This document shows, piece after piece, positions 8,243-17,400 of a stretch of 32,389 bases of DNA. Below the pieces are notes generated by a model, which was not told the DNA's origin, searched no databases, and was given only the letters and a program-made list of their open reading frames with translations. The stretch covers positions 1 through 32,389 of the forward strand of contig CAMJXD010000015.1 of assembly GCA_946409635.1 (NCBI GenBank), in the 5' to 3' direction. Within the stretch, counting starts at the first letter, position 1. Each line of letters opens with the position of its first letter. Source of the DNA: an uncultured Prevotellaceae bacterium. Lineage in GTDB: Bacteria > Bacteroidota > Bacteroidia > Bacteroidales > Muribaculaceae. The translations under genes were made by a program, and so were the position numbers.

Positions 8243-8350
8243 GTGTTTTTTCGACAATCGGTCGCCATTTTTTACAAAAACTTGTCGGGCAGGGCTCCAG
8301 ATTGGGCCGATTGGGCGTCATGCGGCACCACGCAGGGGGCACAAAAGCGA

Positions 8351-8379
8351 CGCCGCCATCCACATCCGGGGTAGCGGCG
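8351..8379 (-). terminator. Probable terminator of the LRR protein gene
   Basis: Arms 8351-8361 and 8369-8379 pair over 11 bases with one mismatch and one wobble (GC-rich, CGCCGC core). On the minus strand the hairpin is followed by CGCTTTTGTG, a short T-run. It lies about 70 bases beyond the stop of the 8445-10565 gene. The region 8162-8444 otherwise holds only the trmB promoter. Confidence 0.55.
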
Positions 8380-8444
8380 CCTTCAGTTATGAAAAACAAA
8401 TATCTGTCGATAACGTCTTCTATTGAGTGTTCACCTCAAAAGTT

Positions 8445-10565
8445 TCATTTCATCACTTTCATGGTGCTCGTGGTACCGTCGGTGTAAGTGGTCACCACGA
8501 TATTCACGCCGGCAAACGGCTTGTCGCTCTCCTGACCCGAAACGTTGATGTAGCGCACGGCAGCGATAGCGGCATCGGCGTTCACCTGCTCTACACCCGA
8601 GCCGTCAAGCACACGGCCCGACACATTGCTGGAGAGGTAACCCTTGTGCTCGGGAGTAACAAGGACTACGTTGGCCAGCTGCACCTCGGCATTGCTGGGC
8701 GTGAAGTCGTCATCGGCGGCAACAGTGAGGCGGAGCACATTGCCATCCTCGCCGCTGTAAGTGTCAAGATCCATCGAGATGCCGATGACGGTATAGACGC
8801 CAGCTTCGGTCTCATGCTCGCTCACGGTGTACTCATGGGCACTGCCGCGCTCGATACCATCCACGGCAATCAGCCTCATGCCCTGAGGCATAACCACCTC
8901 ACACTGCATGGCGGTGTAGGCCTGCTCATGGTTGTTGAGCGCCACATTGACAGTGCGCTGCTCACCGGCACGCATGGCGAACGACGGCATCACCAGCACG
9001 TCGCCAGTCGTATTAAACACAGCATTGTGAGCAGTATAGATATCGTTGACGCTCATCTTAGCTGCACGTTGAGAGATCAACGTGATCAGGGCAATGACAT
9101 CACTGACATTCACATTACCGTCACCGTTCACGTCGGCAGCCAGCAAATTAATCTGGACTGCATTGCCTGACAACAGATAGTTGACAAGCATAGTGACGTC
9201 AGTAATATTCACATGTCCGTCGCCGTTCACGTCACCCAGGATATATGCTGCCTGGTAGAAGAAGTTCATCCACTGGTCGGCTTCCTTATACATAGCGGTG
9301 CTCTCCTCGTCGGGAGCAATCAGGGGTACAGCAGGCTGGTTCACGCCGGCCCACACGTCAATACCCAGAGCCGGCACATCGACTGCAGCGGTCTGCAGGG
9401 CCTTCATGCCCGTCATGCCAGCCATGGCATAGTTGCCCAGATAGACGACCGTAGCGGGCAGGAACATGGTGTCCATCTCCTGGGCTACGTTGTAGAAGGC
9501 ATAGTCGCCGATGGTGGCCACGCCGCGAGTCAACATCTTGCTGGCATCGAGCAGCGTGTCGCCGGCAAAGGCATAGTTGCTGATGTTCTCGATGGTCAAA
9601 GTCGGATAGGAGTTGGCCAACCTGGGGCCTGTGGGCGTGAAACCGTTGCCACCCTGAGAGGGCTGCGAGCTGTCCTGCTCACCCATGCCGGGCAGCATCA
9701 CTTCATGCAGCTGGCGGTTGTGAGCCAGAACACCCTCGCCCATGGTGCTCAGACCATCGGTCAAGGCGATGCTCGACAACTGCGTCTGAGCAAAAGCCCA
9801 GTCGCCGATAGAGCTCAGGTTCAGCTTCTTGATATCGATATTTTCAAGGCCCGAATTGATGAAGGCTTCCTCATCGATGCGGGTCATCTTGTTATTGGGG
9901 TCGATGTTGATGGTGGTCAACGCTGTGCAACCGTTAAAGGCGCCCTTGCCGATGGACTTCACCGCACGGCCAATCTCGACATCGGTCAGGCTGGTGGCAC
10001 CCAGGAATGCATAGTCGCCCAGCGCCGTCGTGTTGACGACAACATGCTGCAGCTGCTCGCAACGCGAGAACACGCCCTTGCCCATATAGAGCACCGAGGC
10101 AGGAACCTCGGCACTGGTCAGAGCCGATCCGGCAAAGGCATAGTCATCGATATAGGTCACCGAGGCGGGCAGCGTCACACTGCTCAGCTGGTAGCAACCG
10201 GCAAAGGCGGCATAGCCAATGACCTGGGTCGACGCGGGCAATGACACCGACGTGAGTTTCTTGCCAAAGAAGGCGGTGCGGGGAATCTCGCCAGCCGAGT
10301 AGCTGGTCACCGTGCCGTAGAGCAGCTGTCCGCCCGACAACGGCATGATGGTCACCTGGCTCAGGTCAATTGAGGTAAGCTCAGTCAGCTCGTTGGAAAT
10401 AAACAAGAAGTCACGGGCATCCATCGTGCCGGTAACCGTCAGTTGAGTAATCTGGGTATCCTGCACCAGACTGGACAGCTGTCCGGCCGTGCTGTTGACC
10501 GTAATGGCACTGGCTCCCAGGGTCGTCAATGCTGCGGTGAGCAGCAAGAAAAACAATTTGCGCAT
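8445..10565 (-). CDS. BspA-type leucine-rich-repeat surface protein with dockerin and cohesin-like modules
   Basis: 706 residues. A signal peptide (1-20) is followed by LRR_5/BspA-type repeats at about 55-420 (recurring ..IGDYAF..., LTSVSLPASTQVIGYAAFAG, SVTYIDDYAFAGS). A two-loop dockerin-like module lies at about 444-505 (GDVNGDGHVNITDV and ADVNGDGNVNVSDV). Next comes a beta-rich segment at about 525-640 (AGEQRTVNVALNN..AMQCEVVMPQGM) that resembles a cohesin-type fold. The C-terminal tail (RYINVSGQESDKPFAGVNIV..DGTTSTMKVMK) is like the type IX secretion-like tails of Prevotella and relatives. It is probably exposed on the surface and binds host or matrix ligands, as BspA proteins do. It is transcribed alone from the box at 10613. 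Confidence 0.85.
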   Translation of the reverse strand: MRKLFFLLLTAALTTLGASAITVNSTAGQLSSLVQDTQITQLTVTGTMDARDFLFISNELTELTSIDLSQVTIMPLSGGQLLYGTVTSYSAGEIPRTAFFGKKLTSVSLPASTQVIGYAAFAGCYQLSSVTLPASVTYIDDYAFAGSALTSAEVPASVLYMGKGVFSRCEQLQHVVVNTTALGDYAFLGATSLTDVEIGRAVKSIGKGAFNGCTALTTINIDPNNKMTRIDEEAFINSGLENIDIKKLNLSSIGDWAFAQTQLSSIALTDGLSTMGEGVLAHNRQLHEVMLPGMGEQDSSQPSQGGNGFTPTGPRLANSYPTLTIENISNYAFAGDTLLDASKMLTRGVATIGDYAFYNVAQEMDTMFLPATVVYLGNYAMAGMTGMKALQTAAVDVPALGIDVWAGVNQPAVPLIAPDEESTAMYKEADQWMNFFYQAAYILGDVNGDGHVNITDVTMLVNYLLSGNAVQINLLAADVNGDGNVNVSDVIALITLISQRAAKMSVNDIYTAHNAVFNTTGDVLVMPSFAMRAGEQRTVNVALNNHEQAYTAMQCEVVMPQGMRLIAVDGIERGSAHEYTVSEHETEAGVYTVIGISMDLDTYSGEDGNVLRLTVAADDDFTPSNAEVQLANVVLVTPEHKGYLSSNVSGRVLDGSGVEQVNADAAIAAVRYINVSGQESDKPFAGVNIVVTTYTDGTTSTMKVMK

Positions 10566-10612
10566 ACTGTATTTTCTTTATTTTTAGTTTTTTTATTTAC
10601 TCGTATTAACCC

Positions 10613-10621
10613 GCAAATGTA
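10613..10621 (-). promoter_or_regulatory. Promoter -7 box of the LRR protein gene
   Basis: The minus strand reads TACATTTGC, with a TTG (GCTTGTTAGG) about 20 bases upstream. The implied leader to the ATG at 10565 is about 40 bases and AT-rich. Confidence 0.7.
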
Positions 10622-10839
10622 CACATTATTTCCTAACAAGCATCGGTTTTAACCATTTTTTACGATTTCAAGCTCGATTGAAGCCATGAGGTGCAGCGCA
10701 TCCTGTTCCGTCACTTGGTTGCCTCCCACCTACCGGCAAGCGGCCAGACGACGAGGCCACGGCGTGTTCACGGCCCCGGCAACGCTTGGATTTCACAATC
10801 TTTAACAGAGCATTTCGCGGTTACTGGCAAAATAGGCAC

Positions 10840-10847
10840 TAATTTTG
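10840..10847 (+). promoter_or_regulatory. Promoter -7 box of the FtsZ-like/actin-like cluster
   Basis: TAATTTTG matches TAnnTTTG and lies about 50 bases before the ATG at 10899. The upstream -33 element is poor. It is the only promoter-like box I found for the genes from 10899 to 19118. Confidence 0.55.
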
Positions 10848-10898
10848 CTTTTTAATGGGAGAATCTACCCTGAACAATTTTTGGACCTAATAGACATA

Positions 10899-12350
10899 AT
10901 GAAGAATATCAGACAATTACCGATACTGTTATTGTGCTGCACAGCGCTGGCCGGGCTGCTGTCGTGCGGCGGTCACGGACAACTGGAAAAAGCCGTGCGC
11001 ATGGCCCTGGTCGAGGGCGACACCACGCGTGCCACCTATGACTCGCTGTGCTCGATGATCACTGCCAATCCCGACCGATATGCCGACATGCTCACGGCCG
11101 AGGGCAAGGTCGACCACAAGAAGTTGGCCCAGTTCATCCAGGACGTGGGCTCCCGCCTGCGGCCTCCCATGCTGTGGGACACGCGCCCCTACGGTGGCCT
11201 GATGGACCTGTCGCTGACGATATACTTTGAACGCAGCGGCTCGATGGTCCCCTACGACCAGCGCAGCGGCGGCGGCCAGCTCAAGAAGGCCGTCAACGAT
11301 GTGATCAACCACTTCCCCGCCGGGAGCAAGGTCGACATCAACATCGTGAACGACGGCATTTACCCCTACCGGCACTCGGTCGACGAGTTCCTGCAGGACC
11401 GTGACATCTACCAGAGCACGGCAGGCATGGGCGACGCCGCCTATACCGACTTCCAGCTGATATTCAACAAGATACTCGAGGCACAACAGCCCGGCAACGT
11501 GAGTGTACTGGTAAGCGACCTCATCTATTCACCCAAGGACACCCACGGCGTGAGCCTGGACAAGATATTCAACGAGGAGAACAGCCTGGCCACCCGTGTG
11601 TTTGCCCGCTACAAGGGCAAGAGCGTGGTCGTCCAGCAATTCATGGGCGACTATAGCGGCATGTATTACCCCTACAATAATGAGCCGTTCAGCTACACGG
11701 GCAAGCGTCCCTTCTATCTGGTCATCATCGCCGACACCGACGTCATGGACCAGCTGGCCACCGACAAGCGCTACAGCGGCGTGCTCGACCCCCAAGGCAT
11801 GCGCAACAGCTACCGCTTCAACCAGGCGACCAGCCAGGTCAACTGCCGCGTGCTGGCCGAGTGGAAGGACAACGTGGGCCGGTTCCGCGTCAAGTATGGC
11901 GACAAGATTGTGCTCGACAAGTGCCAGGGCGACCGCGAGACCGGCAAGCTGTGTTTCTCGATGGCCGTTGACCTGAGCTCACTGATGAAGGACAATGCCA
12001 TGCTGACCGATGCCGCCAACTATGACGTGCAGAGCCTGGACGGCTACACCCTGACGATACAGCCCATCGATGCCAGCATGGTGACTGCCCACAACAAGGA
12101 GGACCTGGCCGGCATGACCCACATCCTCACCCTGCTTGGCGACCTCAAGAGCCACAGCGACGACGTGCACATCTCGCTGCGCAACGAGTTACCCGCCTGG
12201 GTAAGTCAGTCGTCGGCAACCAGCGACACAAGCTCCGGCGCATCGTTTGCCACGACCACGCTGGGCCTGGAACAACTGCTGGGCGGCATGTTCGACGCGA
12301 TGAAGGGCGGCAGCAGCTTCTTTGAAGTCACCGTCAGCGTGCAGCAATAA
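10899..12350 (+). CDS. vWA-like domain lipoprotein (first gene of the FtsZ-like/actin-like cluster)
   Basis: 483 residues from the ATG at 10899; the open frame from a TTG at 10845 would bury the signal. The lipoprotein signal ends at LAGLLSC (Cys23). From about 104 the chain looks like a von Willebrand A fold: a hydrophobic strand DLSLTIYF leads into E111-R-S-G-S-M, where the first MIDAS residue is normally Asp. A second strand VSVLVSDLIYS carries Asp207 at the expected second metal site. The C-terminal part (about 330-483) is not recognised. The lipid anchor places it in the periplasm at a membrane. vWA domains usually mediate metal-dependent protein contacts. It is followed 61 bases later by a membrane protein gene and then the FtsZ-like gene. 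Confidence 0.75.
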   Translation: MKNIRQLPILLLCCTALAGLLSCGGHGQLEKAVRMALVEGDTTRATYDSLCSMITANPDRYADMLTAEGKVDHKKLAQFIQDVGSRLRPPMLWDTRPYGGLMDLSLTIYFERSGSMVPYDQRSGGGQLKKAVNDVINHFPAGSKVDINIVNDGIYPYRHSVDEFLQDRDIYQSTAGMGDAAYTDFQLIFNKILEAQQPGNVSVLVSDLIYSPKDTHGVSLDKIFNEENSLATRVFARYKGKSVVVQQFMGDYSGMYYPYNNEPFSYTGKRPFYLVIIADTDVMDQLATDKRYSGVLDPQGMRNSYRFNQATSQVNCRVLAEWKDNVGRFRVKYGDKIVLDKCQGDRETGKLCFSMAVDLSSLMKDNAMLTDAANYDVQSLDGYTLTIQPIDASMVTAHNKEDLAGMTHILTLLGDLKSHSDDVHISLRNELPAWVSQSSATSDTSSGASFATTTLGLEQLLGGMFDAMKGGSSFFEVTVSVQQ

Positions 12351-12411
12351 ATAGTGTAACTCTCATTCCGTGTAACCGAATATTATTAAAACCGACAACG
12401 ACAAGAAATAT

Positions 12412-12855
12412 ATGAAACACTTGGTTTATCTGATTTGTGGGATTGTAGTGACTGTGATTTTCTTTATCCTCAGTTGCTCCAGCGGGTTCAACATCTACGA
12501 CCAGCTGTTCTTTGACCAGGCGCTCACCAACAAGATGTACAACCTGAACATGTTTCCCACGATTGCAGCCATCACCATCGCCGTGGCATGGGGTGGTGCG
12601 GCCATCTACTACTATGCCATCAACTCGGTGAAGTTCGACCGCTGGTACCACTGGCTGGCCGTCATGGGCGTGGTGGCCGTGTTGGCTCCCGTGGCCTGCT
12701 TCATCTACAACGACGCCGTGTTTGAGGGCTACGTGGGTGCCAAGGTGCAGTTCGAGATGCAGACCATCCTGTTTGCCGCCCTGCTCTACGTCGTGGCATC
12801 ATTCTCGATGCGCTGGTGGAGCACCAACTGCCGCCACACGCCGATTCCACAATAA
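12412..12855 (+). CDS. Small four-helix membrane protein of the FtsZ-like/actin-like cluster
   Basis: 147 residues with four predicted membrane segments (about 4-22, 47-67, 78-99 and 116-136). The first segment ends in ILSCSSG, which also resembles a lipobox, so a lipoprotein N terminus is possible. I do not recognise the family. It lies between the vWA-like lipoprotein and the FtsZ-like gene (41-base gap), in the same orientation, and is probably the inner-membrane component of the cluster. Confidence 0.7.
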   Translation: MKHLVYLICGIVVTVIFFILSCSSGFNIYDQLFFDQALTNKMYNLNMFPTIAAITIAVAWGGAAIYYYAINSVKFDRWYHWLAVMGVVAVLAPVACFIYNDAVFEGYVGAKVQFEMQTILFAALLYVVASFSMRWWSTNCRHTPIPQ

Positions 12856-12866
12856 ACTAAGGGAAA

Positions 12867-12894
12867 AACTAACAACTAAGAACTAAGGACTAAA
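12867..12894 (+). repeat. AACTAAG heptad array before the FtsZ-like gene
   Basis: Four perfectly phased 7-base units (AACTAAC, AACTAAG, AACTAAG, GACTAAA) end two bases before the ATG at 12897. They fill nearly the whole 41-base intergenic gap. Confidence 0.85.
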
Positions 12895-12896
12895 TA

Positions 12897-14420
12897 ATGA
12901 GACTATTCCTTTTTGCTATCGGAGGCACCGGGTCGAGGGTGTTGAAGTCGCTGCTGATGCTCTCGGCAGCGGGCGTGCGTCCCCTCGATGAGGACGGCAA
13001 GCCGGTCAAGGATCTGGAAATCGTGCCCGTCATCATCGACCCGCACAAGGCCAACGAGGACCTCAAGCGCACCGAGGCGCTGCTCAACGACTATCGCGAC
13101 ATCAGGCGCAAGCTCTATGGCAACGAGCCCAATGCCGACGGCTTCTTTGCCAACCGCATCGTCACCCTGCGCGAGATCATGAGCAATACCAGCGTGACCC
13201 TGGGCGACACGTTCATCTTCAACCTGGGAGCGGTCGAGAACGCCAAGTTCCGCGAGTTCATCGGCTATGACACCATGAACGAGGCCAACCAGGCCCTCAC
13301 CTCGCTGCTGTTTGCCAACTATCAGCTGGAGAACAAGATGAACATCGGCTTTGTGGGCAGTCCCAACATAGGCAGTGTTGCGCTCAACGAGGTCAAGGAC
13401 AGCAACGAGTTCAAGGCCTTCAGCAACATCTTCCGCCAGGGCGACCGCATCTTCTTCATCAGCTCGATCTTTGGCGGCACGGGAGCTGCGGGTTTCCCCA
13501 TCATGGTCAAGAACATCCGCCAGGCGGCCAACCTCGAGGGCATCGAGAACCGCGACGCCCTGAGCCGCGCCCCCATCGGCGGCTTGACAGTGCTCCCCTA
13601 CTTCACCCTCGAGGGCAACAAGCACGACCAGCGCATCGCCACCAGCGACTTCATCGTCAAGACCCAGAGCGCGCTCTACTACTACAAGAACACGCTCACC
13701 GGCGACAACGACAGCAACGTGAACTGTATCTACTACCTGGGCGACCAGGTGAGAAGCAAGCCTTACCTGTATGACCCGGGCGAGCACGGGCAGCGCAACA
13801 ATGCCCACCTGATCGAGCTCATCGGTGCCCTGGCCCCGCTGGACTTCATCGGCAAGCCCGACAGCAAGCTCAGCGACCCCGACGGCTACCCGCTGCCCAC
13901 GACGGCCTATGAATATGCCCTGGACCGCGACGACCTGAGTCTCAACTTCCTGTCGCTGGGTCACCACACCCGCCGCCTCATCTATGAGCCCATGAGCAAG
14001 TTCCACCTGCTGTTCCTGTTCCTGACCACCGGCTTCAAGAACATGATCGGCCAGGGCTTCACCGAGGATGCGCCCAAAATCAAGAGCGACTTTATCACGT
14101 CGCAGTTCTACCGCACGCTGGTAGACCACTTCATGCTGGGTTATGCCCAGTGGCTCACCGAGATGAACGACAACATGCGCAGCGTGGCCCTGTTCAAGCC
14201 GGGCGAGATCGACATGGCCCATGCCATCGAGGGCGTGGGCGTGCGCAAGCGCCTGCTGGGCCACTTCAAGGTCGACAACGACGTATTCAAGGCCGAGATG
14301 AACAAGCTCAGCAAGAACAACCCGGCCTACAGCGACCGCACGGTGGAATTCAAGCTGCTCGACCTGTTCAACCAGGCCGCCCACAACATCTTCACCGAGC
14401 GCTACGAGAACATCAATTAG
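12897..14420 (+). CDS. FtsZ/tubulin-like GTPase-fold protein
   Basis: 507 residues. The N terminus FAIGGTGSRVLKSLL (7-21) is a nucleotide-binding loop like that at the start of tubulin-like proteins. The glycine-rich SSIFGGTGAAGFP (about 189-201) corresponds to the tubulin signature loop (GGGTGSG in FtsZ). The segment between them and the long helical C terminus fit a tubulin-like protein with extra regions, longer than FtsZ (about 400). It is not the division FtsZ: the classical T-loop sequences and the C-terminal FtsA-binding peptide are absent. It probably binds GTP in the cytoplasm and may polymerise. It sits between a membrane protein gene and an actin-like ATPase gene. I recall a published FtsZ-like family linked to vWA proteins and membrane remodelling; this is a plausible relative. 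Confidence 0.8.
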   Translation: MRLFLFAIGGTGSRVLKSLLMLSAAGVRPLDEDGKPVKDLEIVPVIIDPHKANEDLKRTEALLNDYRDIRRKLYGNEPNADGFFANRIVTLREIMSNTSVTLGDTFIFNLGAVENAKFREFIGYDTMNEANQALTSLLFANYQLENKMNIGFVGSPNIGSVALNEVKDSNEFKAFSNIFRQGDRIFFISSIFGGTGAAGFPIMVKNIRQAANLEGIENRDALSRAPIGGLTVLPYFTLEGNKHDQRIATSDFIVKTQSALYYYKNTLTGDNDSNVNCIYYLGDQVRSKPYLYDPGEHGQRNNAHLIELIGALAPLDFIGKPDSKLSDPDGYPLPTTAYEYALDRDDLSLNFLSLGHHTRRLIYEPMSKFHLLFLFLTTGFKNMIGQGFTEDAPKIKSDFITSQFYRTLVDHFMLGYAQWLTEMNDNMRSVALFKPGEIDMAHAIEGVGVRKRLLGHFKVDNDVFKAEMNKLSKNNPAYSDRTVEFKLLDLFNQAAHNIFTERYENIN

Positions 14421-14424
14421 TAAA

Positions 14425-14460
14425 AATCTAGACAATCTAGATAATCTAGAACATCTAGAA
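14425..14460 (+). repeat. 9-base CTAG-containing tandem repeat
   Basis: Four units of nine bases (AATCTAGAC, AATCTAGAT, AATCTAGAA, CATCTAGAA) fill the gap between the FtsZ-like stop (14420) and the actin-like start (14471). Each unit carries the palindrome CTAG, so neighbouring units can pair with each other. Confidence 0.85.
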
Positions 14461-14470
14461 AAAGAATAAC

Positions 14471-17400
14471 ATGAGCGAGATACTATCATACAGCAACAAT
14501 ACGACCAAGAACGGCGACGAGGACTGGATTGCCCACGACCCCTACAGTGACGACGACATCGCCCGCATCAAGGACCCCGACGGCGGCCTGAGCGAGAATC
14601 CGCGCACTGCAATCCCCAGCCCGCTGGCCCAGTTGGACCTGGTAAAGAACGCCTTCAAGCAGCTGGCCAACGAGCGGCTGCGCGGCGCACGCATGAACGA
14701 GCGCCTGGTGTCCAACGCCCTGGACGTGGCACAACTCTTCTTTGACTACGAGAACCACAAGGACTACCTGCGCATCATTCGCTGGAACCGCGAGGAGTGC
14801 ATCGAGCAGCTCAAGGCCAGTCCCCAGCACAGGCTCTACGGCGAGACGCTCGACCTGTTTCTGCGCAGCGACAAGGTCTACAACTTCGACATGCTCAAGG
14901 ACTGGTACATCCTGATGTGGGACCGCCAGGTACTGGGCGGGACATCACCGGCTTCAATCGTCATGGCCGCACCGGCACTGGGCGCCATCGACGCCATCAA
15001 GGTGGAACAGGGCGTGAGCCTCTTCGGCGAGACACGACACCTGTGGCAGCGCGACGAGGACTTCGTCTACTACTTCTATCTGCTCTTGAACGCCTACCCC
15101 ACCCTGCGCCTGCACTGCGGCGAGGTCTATGCCTACATGCAGAAGAATCTGGAGCCCCTGCGCCAGAATCGCCCCGAGCTCTACCGTCGCATAGCGGCCG
15201 TCATCCCCAACCTGGACGCGCTGGACGAGAGCCGGGCAGGCACCGTGCTCGAGCAGCTGGAGCACAGCTACGACCCCTTCGGCGGCGGCATCGACGTGAG
15301 CGTGCTGGGCGCACGCTTCTACCACAAACGCGTGCTCGACATACGCACGGCAGCCAGCGAGAGCGACTTTGTCATCACGCCCACCCTGCCCCAGGACAAG
15401 AAAGAACTGCCCCTGGTGCTGGTCAACGGCTTCAACGGCAGCGTGGAACACTTCCGCTACATCGACAAGGAGTGGGACAGCGCCACCCAGGTCTATGGCG
15501 GTGGCATTCCCCTGAGTGACCGCAAGTTGCCCGACACCTCGATACAATACCCGTTTGTCACCACCGACGACTTCCTGGCCGATACGCTCGTCAGGCTCGG
15601 CAGCGGCTGCGTGATCGACACCGACCATTTCTTTGACGGCAACCTCAAGCCTCGCACGCCGCAGCCCACCTGCGGCTACCTGCTGCCCTTGAAGCCGTTG
15701 CTGTTCACCTACTTTGACACCGACTACCTCAAGGGCACCATTGCCGGCCGTCACGTGATGGACATCGAGGAGTATGCCGACGGCAGCGTGATGGTCACCC
15801 TGCGCATCCGTGTCAAGAAGGGCGAGAACCGCTACATCGAGCTCTCGCGCAAGTATTTCCCCATCAACGACCACACGTGGACATTCGACGAGCGCCGCGG
15901 CACGGGCCGCGTCATTGGCGCCACCTTGTCCACCTCGGTATTCCCGTTTGTCAAGACCGATGCCAACGACGACTACACCGTCGAGCTGTTCACCATGATT
16001 GAGAACGGCGGGGCCACCCTGCGCTTCTACAAGAACGGCATCAAGACCGACGGCCTGAACGTGCGCGACGCCATCCGTTCCCACTCGGGCTACAGCACCA
16101 CCTACTATGACGTGGACGGCTCGTTTGACTACATGGAGGTGAGCGTGCAGAATCATCTGGGACGCTCCTGTGGCGTGGTCATCCCGCAGTGGAAACCCTA
16201 TAACCCCAGCGCCAAGGAACTGATCTTTGCCGTCGACTTCGGCACGACCAATACCCATGTCGAGTGGGCCGAGCGTGGGCAGCCGTCACAGCCGTTCACC
16301 TTTGAGTACGGCTCACAGCAGGTGCTCGTGGCATCGTTGCACAAGCCCCACACGCTGGAGTATGCCGAGCAGGTGCAACGCGTCGAGTTTGTTCCCCGCG
16401 AGATCGACAACGTGTATGGCTTCCCCTTGCGCTCCGCGCTGGCGCGCAACGAGAACAGCGGCATAGGCAGCAACCTGTTCAGCGACGTGAACATCCCATT
16501 CCTGTATGAGCGGCGATACTTCCACGGCTATGAAGTGACCACCAACCTCAAGTGGAAAGGCGACACCGAGCTGGCCAAGTCGTTCCTGCGCGAGCTCACC
16601 CTGCTCATCAAGGCCAAGGCCCTGCTCGAGAATGCCGACCTGAGGCGCACCGAGGTCGTCTACTTCTACCCCGTGAGCATGGGCGGTGCCGACCGCGATG
16701 CCCTGGAGCGAACCTGGAGCGAACTGTTCAGCACCTACATCGGTGCCGACAGCGACCGCCTGCGCTCCTACCCCGAGAGCCTCGCTCCGGCCTACTACTA
16801 CAGCGGGGCCGAGGTGGCCGGCAGCAGCTACGTGTCGATCGACATCGGTGGCGGCACCTGTGACACGGTCATCTACCAGCCCACAGCCGACCGCATGAGC
16901 AGCGAGCCCGTGGCCATCTCGTCGTTCAGGTTTGCCGGCAACGCCATCTTTGGCGACGGCTTCACCGACAAGGACGCCGACAACAACCCGCTGCTGCAGC
17001 ACTACACCCGCTACTTCAAGCAGCTCATCGAGAACGACAAGGGCAACAACATCGCCTATCTGGGCAGCATCCTGAACGACATCATGGCCCAGAAGCGCAG
17101 CGAGGACATCAACGCCTTCCTGTTCTCGATCGAGAACGTCGAGGAGCTGCGCACCCTGCGCGAGATAGACCGCAACCTGTACAGCTACAACGCCCTGCTG
17201 CGCAACGACAGCCAGCGCCGGCTCATCTTCATGTACTTCTACTCGGCCATCATCTACTACATCGCCCAGGCCATGAAGCAGCGTGACTATGAGATGCCCA
17301 AGCAGATCTACTTCTCGGGCACGGGCAGCAAGATATTGAACATCCTGGGATCGATGAGCCGCATCAACATGCTCACCCAGATGATCATCGAGCGCGTGTA

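Larger units (their letters stand above)
10566..10898. other. Divergent intergenic region
   Basis: 333 bases between divergent genes. It contains the minus-strand -7 box at 10613-10621 and the plus-strand box at 10840-10847. The GC-rich middle (about 10680-10790) codes for nothing I recognise and shows no strong hairpin. Confidence 0.6.

Noticed and set aside
8192-8487. Short plus-strand frames downstream of the LRR gene
   Set aside because: They cover the trmB promoter and a terminator; no similarity to any family is seen.
12897-14420. FtsZ-like gene as the cell-division ftsZ
   Set aside because: Length, the non-canonical glycine loops, the lack of the C-terminal FtsA-binding peptide and the absence of ftsA/ftsQ/mur neighbours argue against it.
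12903-14489. 528-codon minus-strand frame opposite the FtsZ-like gene
   Set aside because: Its composition (Val/Leu/Glu/Ala-rich low-complexity) is that of a shadow frame; the plus-strand gene has nucleotide-binding motifs.
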